Assembly: GCA_018830385.1 (NCBI GenBank)
Contig: JAHJSO010000070.1
Location: 1-6,129, forward strand
DNA: 6,129 nt
Direction: 5' to 3'
Origin: Elusimicrobiota bacterium
Lineage (GTDB): Bacteria > Elusimicrobiota > Endomicrobiia > CG1-02-37-114 > JAHJSO01
The notes beneath the pieces were generated by a model. It was not told the DNA's origin, made no database searches, and saw only the letters and a list, made by a program, of their open reading frames with translations. The translations under genes were made by a program, and so were the position numbers. Positions 1 to 5,805 of this stretch are shown here, piece after piece. Every line of letters begins with the position of its first letter. Position 1 is the stretch's first letter.

Positions 1-36
1 TGTCATTGCGAGGAGCGTTAGCGACGAAGCAATCTC
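1..36 (+). repeat. Interspersed hairpin (REP-like) repeat, copy 1
   Basis: This copy shares two 13-base blocks exactly with 4607-4642: TGTCATTGCGAGG at 1-13 and CGAAGCAATCTCA at 25-37. The ends ATTGC (5-9) and GCAAT (29-33) are complementary and can form the base of a hairpin; the inner arm is weak here (CG at 16-17 with CG at 22-23 around TTAG). Sequences of the form CATTGCGAGG...GAAGCAATC are, from memory, common interspersed repeats in many unrelated bacterial genomes. The copy ends 8 bases before the ATG of the radical SAM gene. It may extend to the left of the window. Confidence 0.8.
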
Positions 37-44
37 ATAAGACA

Positions 45-1691
45 ATGGACATATTAAATAAAATATTGCCGCGGGTGAGGAAACCGTCCAGGTACATTAA
101 TTCGGAGTGGAATTCCGTCCATAAAAAAACGGCGGACGTTTCCGTTTGCCTCTGCTTTCCCGACCTGTATGAATTGGGGGCGTCAAACTTAGGCGTGGAG
201 ATATTGTACCACGTAATAAACGGCAGGAAGGATTCGCTTGCAGAGAGGTGTTACTGCCCTGACGTTGATTTTGAAGAAATACTCAGGAAGGAGGGCATCT
301 GTCTTTTCTCTCTGGAATCAATGAGGCCGCTCGGTGAGTTTGACGTCCTGGGTTTTTCACTGCAATACGAGTTGTGTTTTACCAACGTCCTTACGATGCT
401 TGACCTTGCAGGCATTCCATGGACAAGAAAAGAGAGGGACGAAAGGTCCTCGTCCGGCGGGGTGGTCCCGCTGGTCATTGCAGGAGGGCCAGTGTGTTTT
501 AACCCTGCTCCGGTTGAAGATTTTTTTGACGCATTCGTCATCGGCGACGGCGAAGACGTCATAAACGAAATACTGGACGTAGTCGGACGGAACAAATCCG
601 GGGATGGCAGTGCGGGGCGGTCCAATAATCAGGCAGGCATGCCGGCCGGCCGTCGGAAGGTTCTGGATGAGTTATCACGGATAAAGGGCGTTTATGTGCC
701 AGGGCACAACGGCGGCGCTCCGGTTGAAAGGCGTATCGTTGAACTGGAAAAGGCGTTTTTCCCGGTCCGGCCGATTGTCCCGTACGTTGAAACTGTGCAC
801 AACCGGCTGAACGTTGAAATAAACCGCGGGTGCGTTTTCGGGTGCAAATTCTGCCACGCATCGCGGATATACTCGCCGTGGAGGGAACGTTCGGTTGAAA
901 CCGTCTTAAAACTTATAAAGGAAGGCATTGCGAACACCGGTTACAACGAGGTGTCATTATCAAGTTTCTGCGTCAGTCATTATTCGGGGATATCCGAACT
1001 ACTCAGGAACATAAACCCGGAAATTTTCATAAGCGTCCCGTCGCTCAGGTGCGACAGCCGCTCCGTTGAAATCCTGCGGTATCTTGTAAGCCCGCACCGC
1101 GCCAACCTGACCTTCGCCGTTGAGAGCGGCACTGAAAGGTTGCGGGAATACGTCCACAAGAACATAACGGACGCCTCCATATCGGAAACGATCCTTACTG
1201 CATACAACCTTGGCTGGCGGCTGGTAAAACTTTATTTCATGATAGGCCTCCCGACGGAAACAGACGAGGATATACAGGGCATCGTCGCCCTTGTGAAAAA
1301 ACTTCGGAAGATGACGCCGGGGATGAGATATAACATAACAATCTCCCCGTTCGTTCCCAAGCCGCACACCCCGTTCCAGAGGGAGGTGATGTGTCCCGAA
1401 GAAATACTCATGTCCCGGAGGAACACCCTCATCCGACAATTAAAGGCAAACGTGAAGGCGCACAACATAAAGATGTCCGTCCTGGAGGCGGTGTTTGCCC
1501 GGGGGGATAAAGGACTGTCGTCGGTTATAATGTCCGCATGGAAAAACGGCGCAAGGTTTGATAACTGGAAGGAAAAGTTTTTACCCGATGCTTGGGAAAA
1601 GGCATTCCTGGAAACAGGCATTATAAAGCATCAGTATCTGGAAGGGATACCGGCGGAGAAGCCGCTCCCGTGGGATTTCGTCAAAATATGA
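45..1691 (+). CDS. B12-binding-type radical SAM protein, TIGR03960-like, function unknown
   Basis: A 548-residue protein. The N-terminal part (about 1-180) looks like a cobalamin-binding-type domain, with the family stretch PDLYELGASNLGVEILY around 39-55 and FVIGDGED around 164-171. The radical SAM core follows, with the Cx3Cx2C iron-sulfur motif at C263, C267 and C270 (CVFGCKFC), which would bind a 4Fe-4S cluster and S-adenosylmethionine. Later stretches ISPFVPKPHTPFQ and EAVFARGD are typical of the family. The ATG at 45 fits the family N-terminus; the frame stays open back to a TTG at 6, but those 13 codons lie mostly in the repeat. No Shine-Dalgarno precedes the ATG. A hydrophilic Gly/Ser/Asn/Arg-rich stretch at about 183-204 looks like a lineage-specific insertion. 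The stop overlaps the next gene. In other bacteria this family sits beside, or is fused to, DUF2344 near rplU-rpmA. The substrate is unknown; RNA or ribosome modification is only inference. Confidence 0.9.
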   Translation: MDILNKILPRVRKPSRYINSEWNSVHKKTADVSVCLCFPDLYELGASNLGVEILYHVINGRKDSLAERCYCPDVDFEEILRKEGICLFSLESMRPLGEFDVLGFSLQYELCFTNVLTMLDLAGIPWTRKERDERSSSGGVVPLVIAGGPVCFNPAPVEDFFDAFVIGDGEDVINEILDVVGRNKSGDGSAGRSNNQAGMPAGRRKVLDELSRIKGVYVPGHNGGAPVERRIVELEKAFFPVRPIVPYVETVHNRLNVEINRGCVFGCKFCHASRIYSPWRERSVETVLKLIKEGIANTGYNEVSLSSFCVSHYSGISELLRNINPEIFISVPSLRCDSRSVEILRYLVSPHRANLTFAVESGTERLREYVHKNITDASISETILTAYNLGWRLVKLYFMIGLPTETDEDIQGIVALVKKLRKMTPGMRYNITISPFVPKPHTPFQREVMCPEEILMSRRNTLIRQLKANVKAHNIKMSVLEAVFARGDKGLSSVIMSAWKNGARFDNWKEKFLPDAWEKAFLETGIIKHQYLEGIPAEKPLPWDFVKI

Positions 1692-2365
1692 AAAACAACG
1701 TTTACCGTCTGAGATTTTCAAGGAAAGGCACATTGAGATTCCTCTCTCACCTTGAGCAGATAGAACTTATAAAGAAATGTCTGAAACGCTCGGGACTGCC
1801 CCTTAAATACAGTGAGGGTTTCCACCCGCATATGAAGGTTTCGTTCGGCCCTGCAATTTCCGTATCATACGAGAGCGACTGTGAATTTGCAGACGTCCAC
1901 CTCTCCGTGGCTGAGTCGCTGGGAAAAATCGCACAGGGCATATCCGCCGTGACGCCGGCAGGTTTTTCGCTGGTTGAGGTCAAAGGGATACCGCATTTTT
2001 CGCCCCCTGTGGATGCTGCCGCAAATTTGTGCGACTACGAGGTAACCGGCATTGACGGCTTGCATGGTGTTGGCAGTGAGGACGACATCTGCGACAGGAT
2101 TGCCGGTTTTCTCAGTAAGAAAGAGATATTCGTAATAAAACGCAAGACAGGCAAGGAGTTGAACATAAGGCCGCTGGTTCTCAAACTTGAATCAATACCG
2201 GGCGGGTTCGCCCTGTCAGTCAGGTTTTCGCCCGGGGGGAACGTCAAACCGGAGAGGGTCGTTTCAGTCCTGTTAGGGCTTGACGAACAGGAAACAGTTC
2301 TGCTGAGGGTCAGACGGTTAGCCCTTTATACCGAAAAACCGGACGGCACGCTTTCGGGGTTTTAG
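1688..2365 (+). CDS. DUF2344 / TIGR03936 radical SAM-associated protein
   Basis: A 225-residue protein recognised by its N-terminus YRLRFSRKGTLRFLSHLEQ (6-24) and the motif YSEGFHPHMKVSFG (41-54), which are characteristic of the DUF2344 family. No catalytic residues or membrane segments are evident, so it is probably a soluble partner of the radical SAM enzyme upstream. I chose the ATG at 1688 because it gives the family N-terminus and overlaps the upstream TGA as ATGA. This arrangement indicates translational coupling and makes up for the lack of a good Shine-Dalgarno. The frame is open back to 1592, but that part is a shadow of the radical SAM gene. In some bacteria the two proteins are one polypeptide, which supports their acting together. 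The role is unknown. Confidence 0.9.
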   Translation: MKNNVYRLRFSRKGTLRFLSHLEQIELIKKCLKRSGLPLKYSEGFHPHMKVSFGPAISVSYESDCEFADVHLSVAESLGKIAQGISAVTPAGFSLVEVKGIPHFSPPVDAAANLCDYEVTGIDGLHGVGSEDDICDRIAGFLSKKEIFVIKRKTGKELNIRPLVLKLESIPGGFALSVRFSPGGNVKPERVVSVLLGLDEQETVLLRVRRLALYTEKPDGTLSGF

Positions 2366-2395
2366 TGCGTTCATTTACCACGGCATCTTTTTAAC

Positions 2396-2425
2396 TTGAC
2401 AATCAGGTAAAAATTTTTGTATAAT
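2396..2425 (+). promoter_or_regulatory. Consensus sigma70-type promoter for rplU-rpmA
   Basis: TTGACA at 2396-2401 and TATAAT at 2420-2425 are both perfect matches to the housekeeping promoter, separated by 18 bases. Transcription would start near 2431-2433, leaving an untranslated leader of about 58 bases before rplU. It sits in the only gap between the DUF2344 gene and rplU, so the ribosomal genes can be expressed apart from the radical SAM pair. Confidence 0.88.
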
Positions 2426-2476
2426 ACACGACAAGGCAGGCAAAACATTATTTTCGCAGTAATCGGAGTATATGAC

Positions 2477-2481
2477 GGAGG
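2477..2481 (+). promoter_or_regulatory. Shine-Dalgarno of rplU
   Basis: GGAGG lies 8 bases before the ATG at 2490. It decides the start: an in-frame ATG at 2472 is upstream of this site and would put it inside the coding region, while the ATG at 2490 gives the normal L21 N-terminus. Confidence 0.85.
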
Positions 2482-2489
2482 GGCGAAAT

Positions 2490-2816
2490 ATGACCGCGAT
2501 AGTAACGTGTGGAGGCAAGCAGTACAGGGTGAGCAACGGGGTGAAAATCCTCGTTGACCGTATTGATAAAAACCCCGGGGAAGAAGTGCATCTGAAAGAC
2601 GTCCTGGCGGTCACCCGCGGGGATAAAACGGAGTTCGGCAGTCCCCTCGTTGAGGGGGCGGACGTCGTCGCCGTAGTAAAGAAACACCTCAGGGGCACGA
2701 AGATAACCGTGTTTAAAAAACGGCCAAAGAAGGGATATAAAAGGACAATCGGGCACAGGCAGTCCCTTACGGAACTTCAGATAGAAAAGATTATATTAGG
2801 TGAAAAAAATGGCTAA
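2490..2816 (+). CDS. rplU: 50S ribosomal protein L21
   Basis: A 108-residue protein, close to the usual 100-105. It begins [14 protein letters not shown], matching the L21 start (AIV-TGGKQY-V), and carries the C-terminal signature [18 protein letters not shown] at 81-98, the basic stretch that contacts 23S rRNA. L21 is a structural protein of the large subunit. The gene is driven by the strong promoter at 2396-2425 and overlaps rpmA by 8 bases. The small cysteine protease gene (prp/ysxB) that lies between rplU and rpmA in Firmicutes is absent. Nothing in the protein looks unusual. Confidence 0.97.
   Translation: MTAIVTCGGKQYRVSNGVKILVDRIDKNPGEEVHLKDVLAVTRGDKTEFGSPLVEGADVVAVVKKHLRGTKITVFKKRPKKGYKRTIGHRQSLTELQIEKIILGEKNG
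2798..2802 (+). promoter_or_regulatory. Shine-Dalgarno of rpmA, inside the end of rplU
   Basis: AGGTG lies 6 bases before the ATG at 2809, inside the last codons of rplU. It favours this ATG over the in-frame GTG at 2800, which is part of the site itself. Confidence 0.65.
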
Positions 2817-3078
2817 AACAAAACATGCCGTAAACGGCAGAGATAGTTCAGGCAAACGGCTCGGGGTGAAAGTGTCGGCGGGGCAGTGTGTTCCGGCCGG
2901 CAAGATACTTATCCGACAGAGGGGTTCAAGGATTTTCCCGGGCAGAAACGTCGGGATGGGTTCTGACGAAACAATCTTTGCCAAAATTTCAGGCATCGTG
3001 AAGTTTGAGTTCGTAAAAGGCGGCAAGAAACAGATAAGTTTGTACCCGCCTGAAAGCGTCGTTAAGCAACCTGTGTAA
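2809..3078 (+). CDS. rpmA: 50S ribosomal protein L27 with a shortened N-terminal tail
   Basis: An 89-residue protein with the L27 hallmarks [13 protein letters not shown] (9-21), [10 protein letters not shown] (30-39), [15 protein letters not shown] (45-59) and the following KFE strand. L27 is a large-subunit protein whose flexible N-terminal tail reaches toward the peptidyl-transferase centre. Here the tail before NGRDS is MAKTKHAV, 8 residues, against 11 in E. coli (MAHKKAGGSTR), and the Gly-Gly-Ser stretch is missing. The start at 2809 is supported by a Shine-Dalgarno at 2798-2802. Starting at the GTG at 2800 would add only MKK and would not restore the motif. There is no Firmicutes-type cleavable extension, consistent with no Prp protease gene nearby. 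Co-transcribed with rplU. Confidence 0.96.
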   Translation: MAKTKHAVNGRDSSGKRLGVKVSAGQCVPAGKILIRQRGSRIFPGRNVGMGSDETIFAKISGIVKFEFVKGGKKQISLYPPESVVKQPV

Positions 3079-3104
3079 TACTTAGCAAGAGGATGTGCTA
3101 ATAT
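3078..3104 (+). other. Small hairpin just after rpmA
   Basis: TTAGCA at 3082-3087 and TGCTAA at 3096-3101 are exact inverted repeats around an 8-base loop. The stem can be lengthened by ATA (3078-3080) with TAT (3102-3104) if C3081 bulges out. It starts at the last base of the rpmA stop codon. No run of T follows, so it is not a standard intrinsic terminator; it could protect the rplU-rpmA message end or weaken read-through into obgE. Confidence 0.4.
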
Positions 3105-3112
3105 ACGCATGA

Positions 3113-3122
3113 GGTTGCACGC
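3113..3122 (+). repeat. GTTGCAC motif, copy 1 (GGTTGCACGC)
   Basis: Shares GTTGCACGC exactly with 3214-3222, one hundred bases downstream in the same orientation. Related inverted and direct copies flank the other end of obgE at 4524-4532 and 4562-4570. It may be a protein-binding half-site; no regulator is known from the sequence. Confidence 0.45.
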
Positions 3123-3210
3123 AAAAGTAATTACCCGCTGAATAAAAATCATCCCGATTTACGGCAACACAAGTGCAATATTTAACATAGAGATATTCGG
3201 ATATATGTTT

Positions 3211-3228
3211 GATGTTGCACGCGACATC
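3211..3228 (+). promoter_or_regulatory. Hairpin ending five bases before the obgE start, containing ATGTTGCAC
   Basis: GATGTTG (3211-3217) can pair with CGACATC (3222-3228) around the four-base loop CACG, giving a 7-bp RNA stem with one G-U pair. It covers the place where a Shine-Dalgarno would be, and no such site is visible. It also contains ATGTTGCACGC at 3212-3222, a copy of the motif shared with the gap after obgE. A role in limiting translation of obgE, or as an operator, is inference. Confidence 0.45.
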
Positions 3229-3233
3229 CCTTT

Positions 3234-4517
3234 ATGTTTGTTGACAAAGCGAAAATTTCCATTAAAGCAGGCAAAGGTGGAGACGGTTGCGTGAGTTTCC
3301 GCAGGGAGAAATACGTCCCGTTCGGCGGCCCGGAAGGCGGAAGCGGAGGCAAAGGCGGCGACGTGTATCTTGTCGCCGACCCGCACGTTTCCACCCTGCT
3401 GGATTTTACGTACAGGCCTCATTACAGGGCGCAGGACGGCATGCCGGGCAAAGGTAAAAACATGGAGGGCGGAGGCGGGGCCGACCTTGTCATAAAGGTT
3501 CCCTGCGGCACGGTGCTTCAAAGCGAATCCGGCGGGGTCATCGTCGATATGAATACCCCTTATCAGAAATTACTCATTGCAAAAGGGGGGCGCGGCGGCA
3601 GGGGCAACGTGTGTTTCAAGACGCAGAAAAACAAAGCCCCGAAGATTTCAGAAAAGGGCGAGCCGGGCCAGAAATTAGAGGCCACCCTTGAATTAAAACT
3701 TCTGGCTGACATCGGACTGGTCGGTTGTCCGAATGCAGGTAAATCAACCCTGCTAGCGCACATTACGGCCGCCCGTCCGAAAATAGCGGATTACCCTTTT
3801 ACGACTCTCTCCCCGCAATTAGGCGTGTGCAGTCATAAATCAGTACATTTTGTCGTGGCTGACGTCCCCGGTTTAATTGAGGGGGCACACGCAGGACGCG
3901 GACTGGGGGACGAGTTTTTAAGACACGTAGAAAGGACGAGGATCCTTGTCCACATGGTGGACATTTCGGGGTTCGGCGGTAACCAGCCGGCGGAAAACTT
4001 CAAACTGATACAGAAAGAAATATCAGAATACGCAAAAAAAATAAACAAAAACATACTGAAAAAGCCCGTGATTGTGGCGCTGAATAAAACTGATTTGTGT
4101 CCGGATGATGCCGTTTTAAAACAGGTGAAGTTATTCAGGAAAAAAACAAAAAATCCGGTTTTTGCCGTTTCCGCAGCGACGGGCAAAGGGGTGGATGCAT
4201 TGCTGGACGAGACCGTCAGAATGTTTTCGTCCGCGGTTACGGAGGATTCCCTTGAGCCGCGGGCAGGTCGGGAAGCGGTAAGAGAGTATATCCTGGAGCC
4301 GGAGTTCGTCATTAAGCGGAAGGACAATACGTTTGTCGTATCAGGGAATAAGATAGAAAAGTTCATTGCCATGACGCATTTTAATCAGGAGCAGAGTGTG
4401 GAGAGGTTTCAGGATTTCCTGAAAAAGAACGGGATTGAACGGGCGCTTAAAAAGAAGGGTATAAAACAGGGAGACATCGTGCGAATCCTGGACATGGAGT
4501 TTGAATATACGGACTAA
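3234..4517 (+). CDS. obgE: GTPase Obg (50S assembly factor), three-domain form
   Basis: A 427-residue Obg GTPase. The N-terminal glycine-rich Obg fold (about 1-158) begins MFVDKAKISIKAGKGGDGCVSF. The G domain shows G1 GCPNAGKST (164-172), G2 YPFTTL (187-192), G3 DVPGL (210-214), G4 NKTD (284-287) and G5 SAATGKG (313-319). A C-terminal OCT/DUF1967 domain (about 342-427) ends in GDIVRILDMEFEYTD. All nucleotide-binding motifs are intact. Obg binds the large subunit, helps its late maturation and is linked to (p)ppGpp signalling in known species; it is cytoplasmic. The ATG at 3234 gives the exact family N-terminus, yet no Shine-Dalgarno precedes it. It follows rpmA after 155 bases, the usual gene order, but the gap holds two hairpins and repeated motifs, so its expression may be set apart from that of rplU-rpmA. 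Confidence 0.97.
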   Translation: MFVDKAKISIKAGKGGDGCVSFRREKYVPFGGPEGGSGGKGGDVYLVADPHVSTLLDFTYRPHYRAQDGMPGKGKNMEGGGGADLVIKVPCGTVLQSESGGVIVDMNTPYQKLLIAKGGRGGRGNVCFKTQKNKAPKISEKGEPGQKLEATLELKLLADIGLVGCPNAGKSTLLAHITAARPKIADYPFTTLSPQLGVCSHKSVHFVVADVPGLIEGAHAGRGLGDEFLRHVERTRILVHMVDISGFGGNQPAENFKLIQKEISEYAKKINKNILKKPVIVALNKTDLCPDDAVLKQVKLFRKKTKNPVFAVSAATGKGVDALLDETVRMFSSAVTEDSLEPRAGREAVREYILEPEFVIKRKDNTFVVSGNKIEKFIAMTHFNQEQSVERFQDFLKKNGIERALKKKGIKQGDIVRILDMEFEYTD

Positions 4518-4523
4518 CAGCAG

Positions 4524-4570
4524 GTGCAACATTCAACACATGGTTGTGTAAAGATTTGGACATGTTGCAC
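4524..4570. repeat. 9-bp inverted repeat GTGCAAC-AT / AT-GTTGCAC with nested stem
   Basis: GTGCAACAT at 4524-4532 and ATGTTGCAC at 4562-4570 are perfect inverted copies. Between them ACACA (4536-4540) and TGTGT (4545-4549) form a second stem around TGGT. The same 9-mer occurs at 3212-3220 on the other side of obgE. It begins 7 bases after the obgE stop. The right arm lies just downstream of a possible -35 element of proB, where a bound protein would block transcription. As RNA it could fold into a hairpin after obgE, but the A/T-rich stretch that follows (AAAATTTG) is not a proper terminator tail. Confidence 0.6.
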
Positions 4571-4585
4571 AAAATTTGTTACAAT
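4556..4585 (+). promoter_or_regulatory. Possible proB promoter (extended -10)
   Basis: An extended -10 element, TGTTACAAT at 4577-4585, matches TGnTATAAT at all but one position. A weak -35, TTGGAC at 4556-4561, lies 18 bases before the hexamer TACAAT. Transcription would begin near 4591-4593, so the hairpin repeat at 4607-4641 would sit in the 5' untranslated leader of proB. One arm of the inverted repeat falls inside the spacer. Confidence 0.5.
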
Positions 4586-4606
4586 GGTAACCAGATCAGT
4601 CGTCCG

Positions 4607-4641
4607 TGTCATTGCGAGGGAGGAACTCCCGAAGCAATCTC
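4607..4641 (+). repeat. Interspersed hairpin (REP-like) repeat, copy 2
   Basis: Same orientation and same end blocks as the copy at 1-36. Here the stem is clear: ATTGC (4611-4615) pairs with GCAAT (4634-4638), an internal loop GA/GAA follows, then GGGAG (4618-4622) pairs with CTCCC (4626-4630) around the loop GAA. The centre differs from copy 1 while the outer stem is kept, as expected of a repeat selected for or spread as a hairpin. It ends 9 bases before the proB ATG. GGGAGG at 4618-4623 resembles a Shine-Dalgarno but is 27 bases from the start and lies in the stem. Confidence 0.85.
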
Positions 4642-4650
4642 AACACCACA

Positions 4651-5805
4651 ATGAAAAGAATAGTCCTGAAAATCGGCACGCGGCTCCTGGTGAAACAGGC
4701 AGGGGCGGAAGAACAATCGCGTGCGAATGACCGCGGGGCAGAGAAACTCTCCATTGACCGCGAGAGCGTATCCGCCATAGTTAAACAAATCGCAGGACTG
4801 AAAAACTCGGGCAACGAGGTTATACTCGTCTCGTCGGGGGCAATCGCCTGCGGCGCCGGCTTTCTTGATATCCGGAAAACAAAAATCAAAAACCTGATGG
4901 AAAAACAGGCGTGTTCCGCCATCGGCCAGCCGATTCTTATGAAGGTCTATTCGGAGAGTTTTGAGAAATATAACGTCCCTGTTGCCCAGTTGCTCCTTAC
5001 CCGCGACGACTTTGAGGACAGGGGCAGGTATATAAACATACGGAACACAATTCTTACCCTGCTGAACAAGGGCGTCGTGCCCGTCATAAACGAGAACGAC
5101 ACCGTCTCAACCGAAGAGATACGGTTCGGCGATAACGACATGCTTGCCGCCCTGGTGGCTATAAAATCAGAGGCGGACCTGCTCGTTATACTTACGGACG
5201 TTGAAGGGCTCTGCTCGTCGGACCCACGGACAGGCAAAAATGCAGAGTGCATCCGTTGCGTAACGGACATTGACGGGATAATGGAGAAAGTGGCGATAAA
5301 AAGGGCGGAGTGCGACATAAGTACGGGCGGGATGTTTTCAAAGGTGCAGGCGGCGAAAATCGCCACGGCCGCAGGCATTGAAACCATCATTACCGACGGC
5401 AGAAACCCCGACAATATATCGGAAGCGGTATCCGGCAGGCAAATCGGAACAAGATTTGTCCCCAGCGAAACGGTTATGGAGTCCAGGAAGAAGTGGCTGG
5501 CATACGGAGCCAAAGCCGGCGGTAAAATCTGCATAGACGACGGAGCCGTCGGGGCGATAGTCAGAAACGGCAAGAGTTTGCTTGCCTCCGGGATAACCTC
5601 CGTAGAGGGTAATTTTGATATGGGAGACGTTGTCCGTATAACCGACGCTTCAGGCAGGGATGTCGCCCGCGGGCTTACCCATTTTTCCTCATCCGAGATT
5701 GAAAAGATAAAAGGCAGGAAGTCGTCAGAGATAGTTGAGATTCTCGGCAAGTGCGATTTTGACGAGGTCGTGCACAGAGACAACCTCGTTGTCTTATGGA
5801 AATAG
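4651..5805 (+). CDS. proB: Glutamate 5-kinase with C-terminal PUA domain
   Basis: A 384-residue kinase that phosphorylates L-glutamate with ATP to gamma-glutamyl phosphate, the first and usually proline-inhibited step of proline synthesis. The amino-acid kinase domain (about 1-270) shows [11 protein letters not shown] at the start, LVSSGAI (59-65), NENDT (147-151), DND (161-163), TDVEGL (182-187) and STGGMFSK (224-231), all typical of ProB. A PUA domain follows (about 290-370), as in the long bacterial form. An Ala/Glu/Arg-rich stretch at about 16-30 makes the first loop longer than in E. coli ProB. The ATG at 4651 gives the family N-terminus; the frame is open back to a GTG at 4606, through the repeat. 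No Shine-Dalgarno is near the ATG. The end overlaps ychF by 10 bases. The partner gene proA is not in the window. Confidence 0.96.
   Translation: MKRIVLKIGTRLLVKQAGAEEQSRANDRGAEKLSIDRESVSAIVKQIAGLKNSGNEVILVSSGAIACGAGFLDIRKTKIKNLMEKQACSAIGQPILMKVYSESFEKYNVPVAQLLLTRDDFEDRGRYINIRNTILTLLNKGVVPVINENDTVSTEEIRFGDNDMLAALVAIKSEADLLVILTDVEGLCSSDPRTGKNAECIRCVTDIDGIMEKVAIKRAECDISTGGMFSKVQAAKIATAAGIETIITDGRNPDNISEAVSGRQIGTRFVPSETVMESRKKWLAYGAKAGGKICIDDGAVGAIVRNGKSLLASGITSVEGNFDMGDVVRITDASGRDVARGLTHFSSSEIEKIKGRKSSEIVEILGKCDFDEVVHRDNLVVLWK
5778..5794 (+). promoter_or_regulatory. Hairpin just before the ychF start, inside the end of proB
   Basis: AGACAAC (5778-5784) and GTTGTCT (5788-5794) are a perfect 7-bp inverted repeat with a CTC loop, ending one base before the ychF ATG. 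It takes the place of a Shine-Dalgarno. Because it lies within coding sequence (Asp-Asn-Leu-Val-Val codons), chance is possible. If real, ribosomes finishing proB would melt it and so couple ychF translation to proB. Confidence 0.35.

Noticed and set aside
6..44. TTG start giving a 13-residue longer radical SAM protein
   Set aside because: Those codons lie mostly inside the interspersed repeat and do not match the family N-terminus; the ATG at 45 does. It is kept only as a question in the repeat finding.
2331..2357. CCGAAA / TTTCGG inverted repeat at the end of the DUF2344 gene as a terminator
   Set aside because: The stem is only 6 bp with a 15-base loop and is followed by GGTTTTAG rather than a T-run; it lies inside coding sequence. 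Too weak to annotate.
2432..2489. Ribosomal-protein leader or riboswitch before rplU
   Set aside because: The leader is only about 58 bases and I see no stable stem or known aptamer core in it.
2800..2808. GTG at 2800 as the rpmA start
   Set aside because: It falls inside the Shine-Dalgarno for the ATG at 2809 and adds residues not seen in L27.
3096..3104. TGCTAATAT as an extended -10 promoter for obgE
   Set aside because: No -35 element lies at a suitable distance, and the bases form the right arm of the hairpin after rpmA. Left open but not supported.
3079..3233. A small gene or RNA gene in the rpmA-obgE gap
   Set aside because: No open frame with a ribosome-binding site and no tRNA or known small RNA fold was seen, only short hairpins and repeated motifs.
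4606..4650. GTG or TTG start giving a longer ProB
   Set aside because: The extension is repeat-derived; [11 protein letters not shown] from 4651 is the normal ProB start.
251..5783. Long open frames on the - strand, including 4947-5783 and 3833-4372
   Set aside because: All lie opposite well-recognised genes, have no recognisable domains and no start signals; they are shadows of the coding strand.
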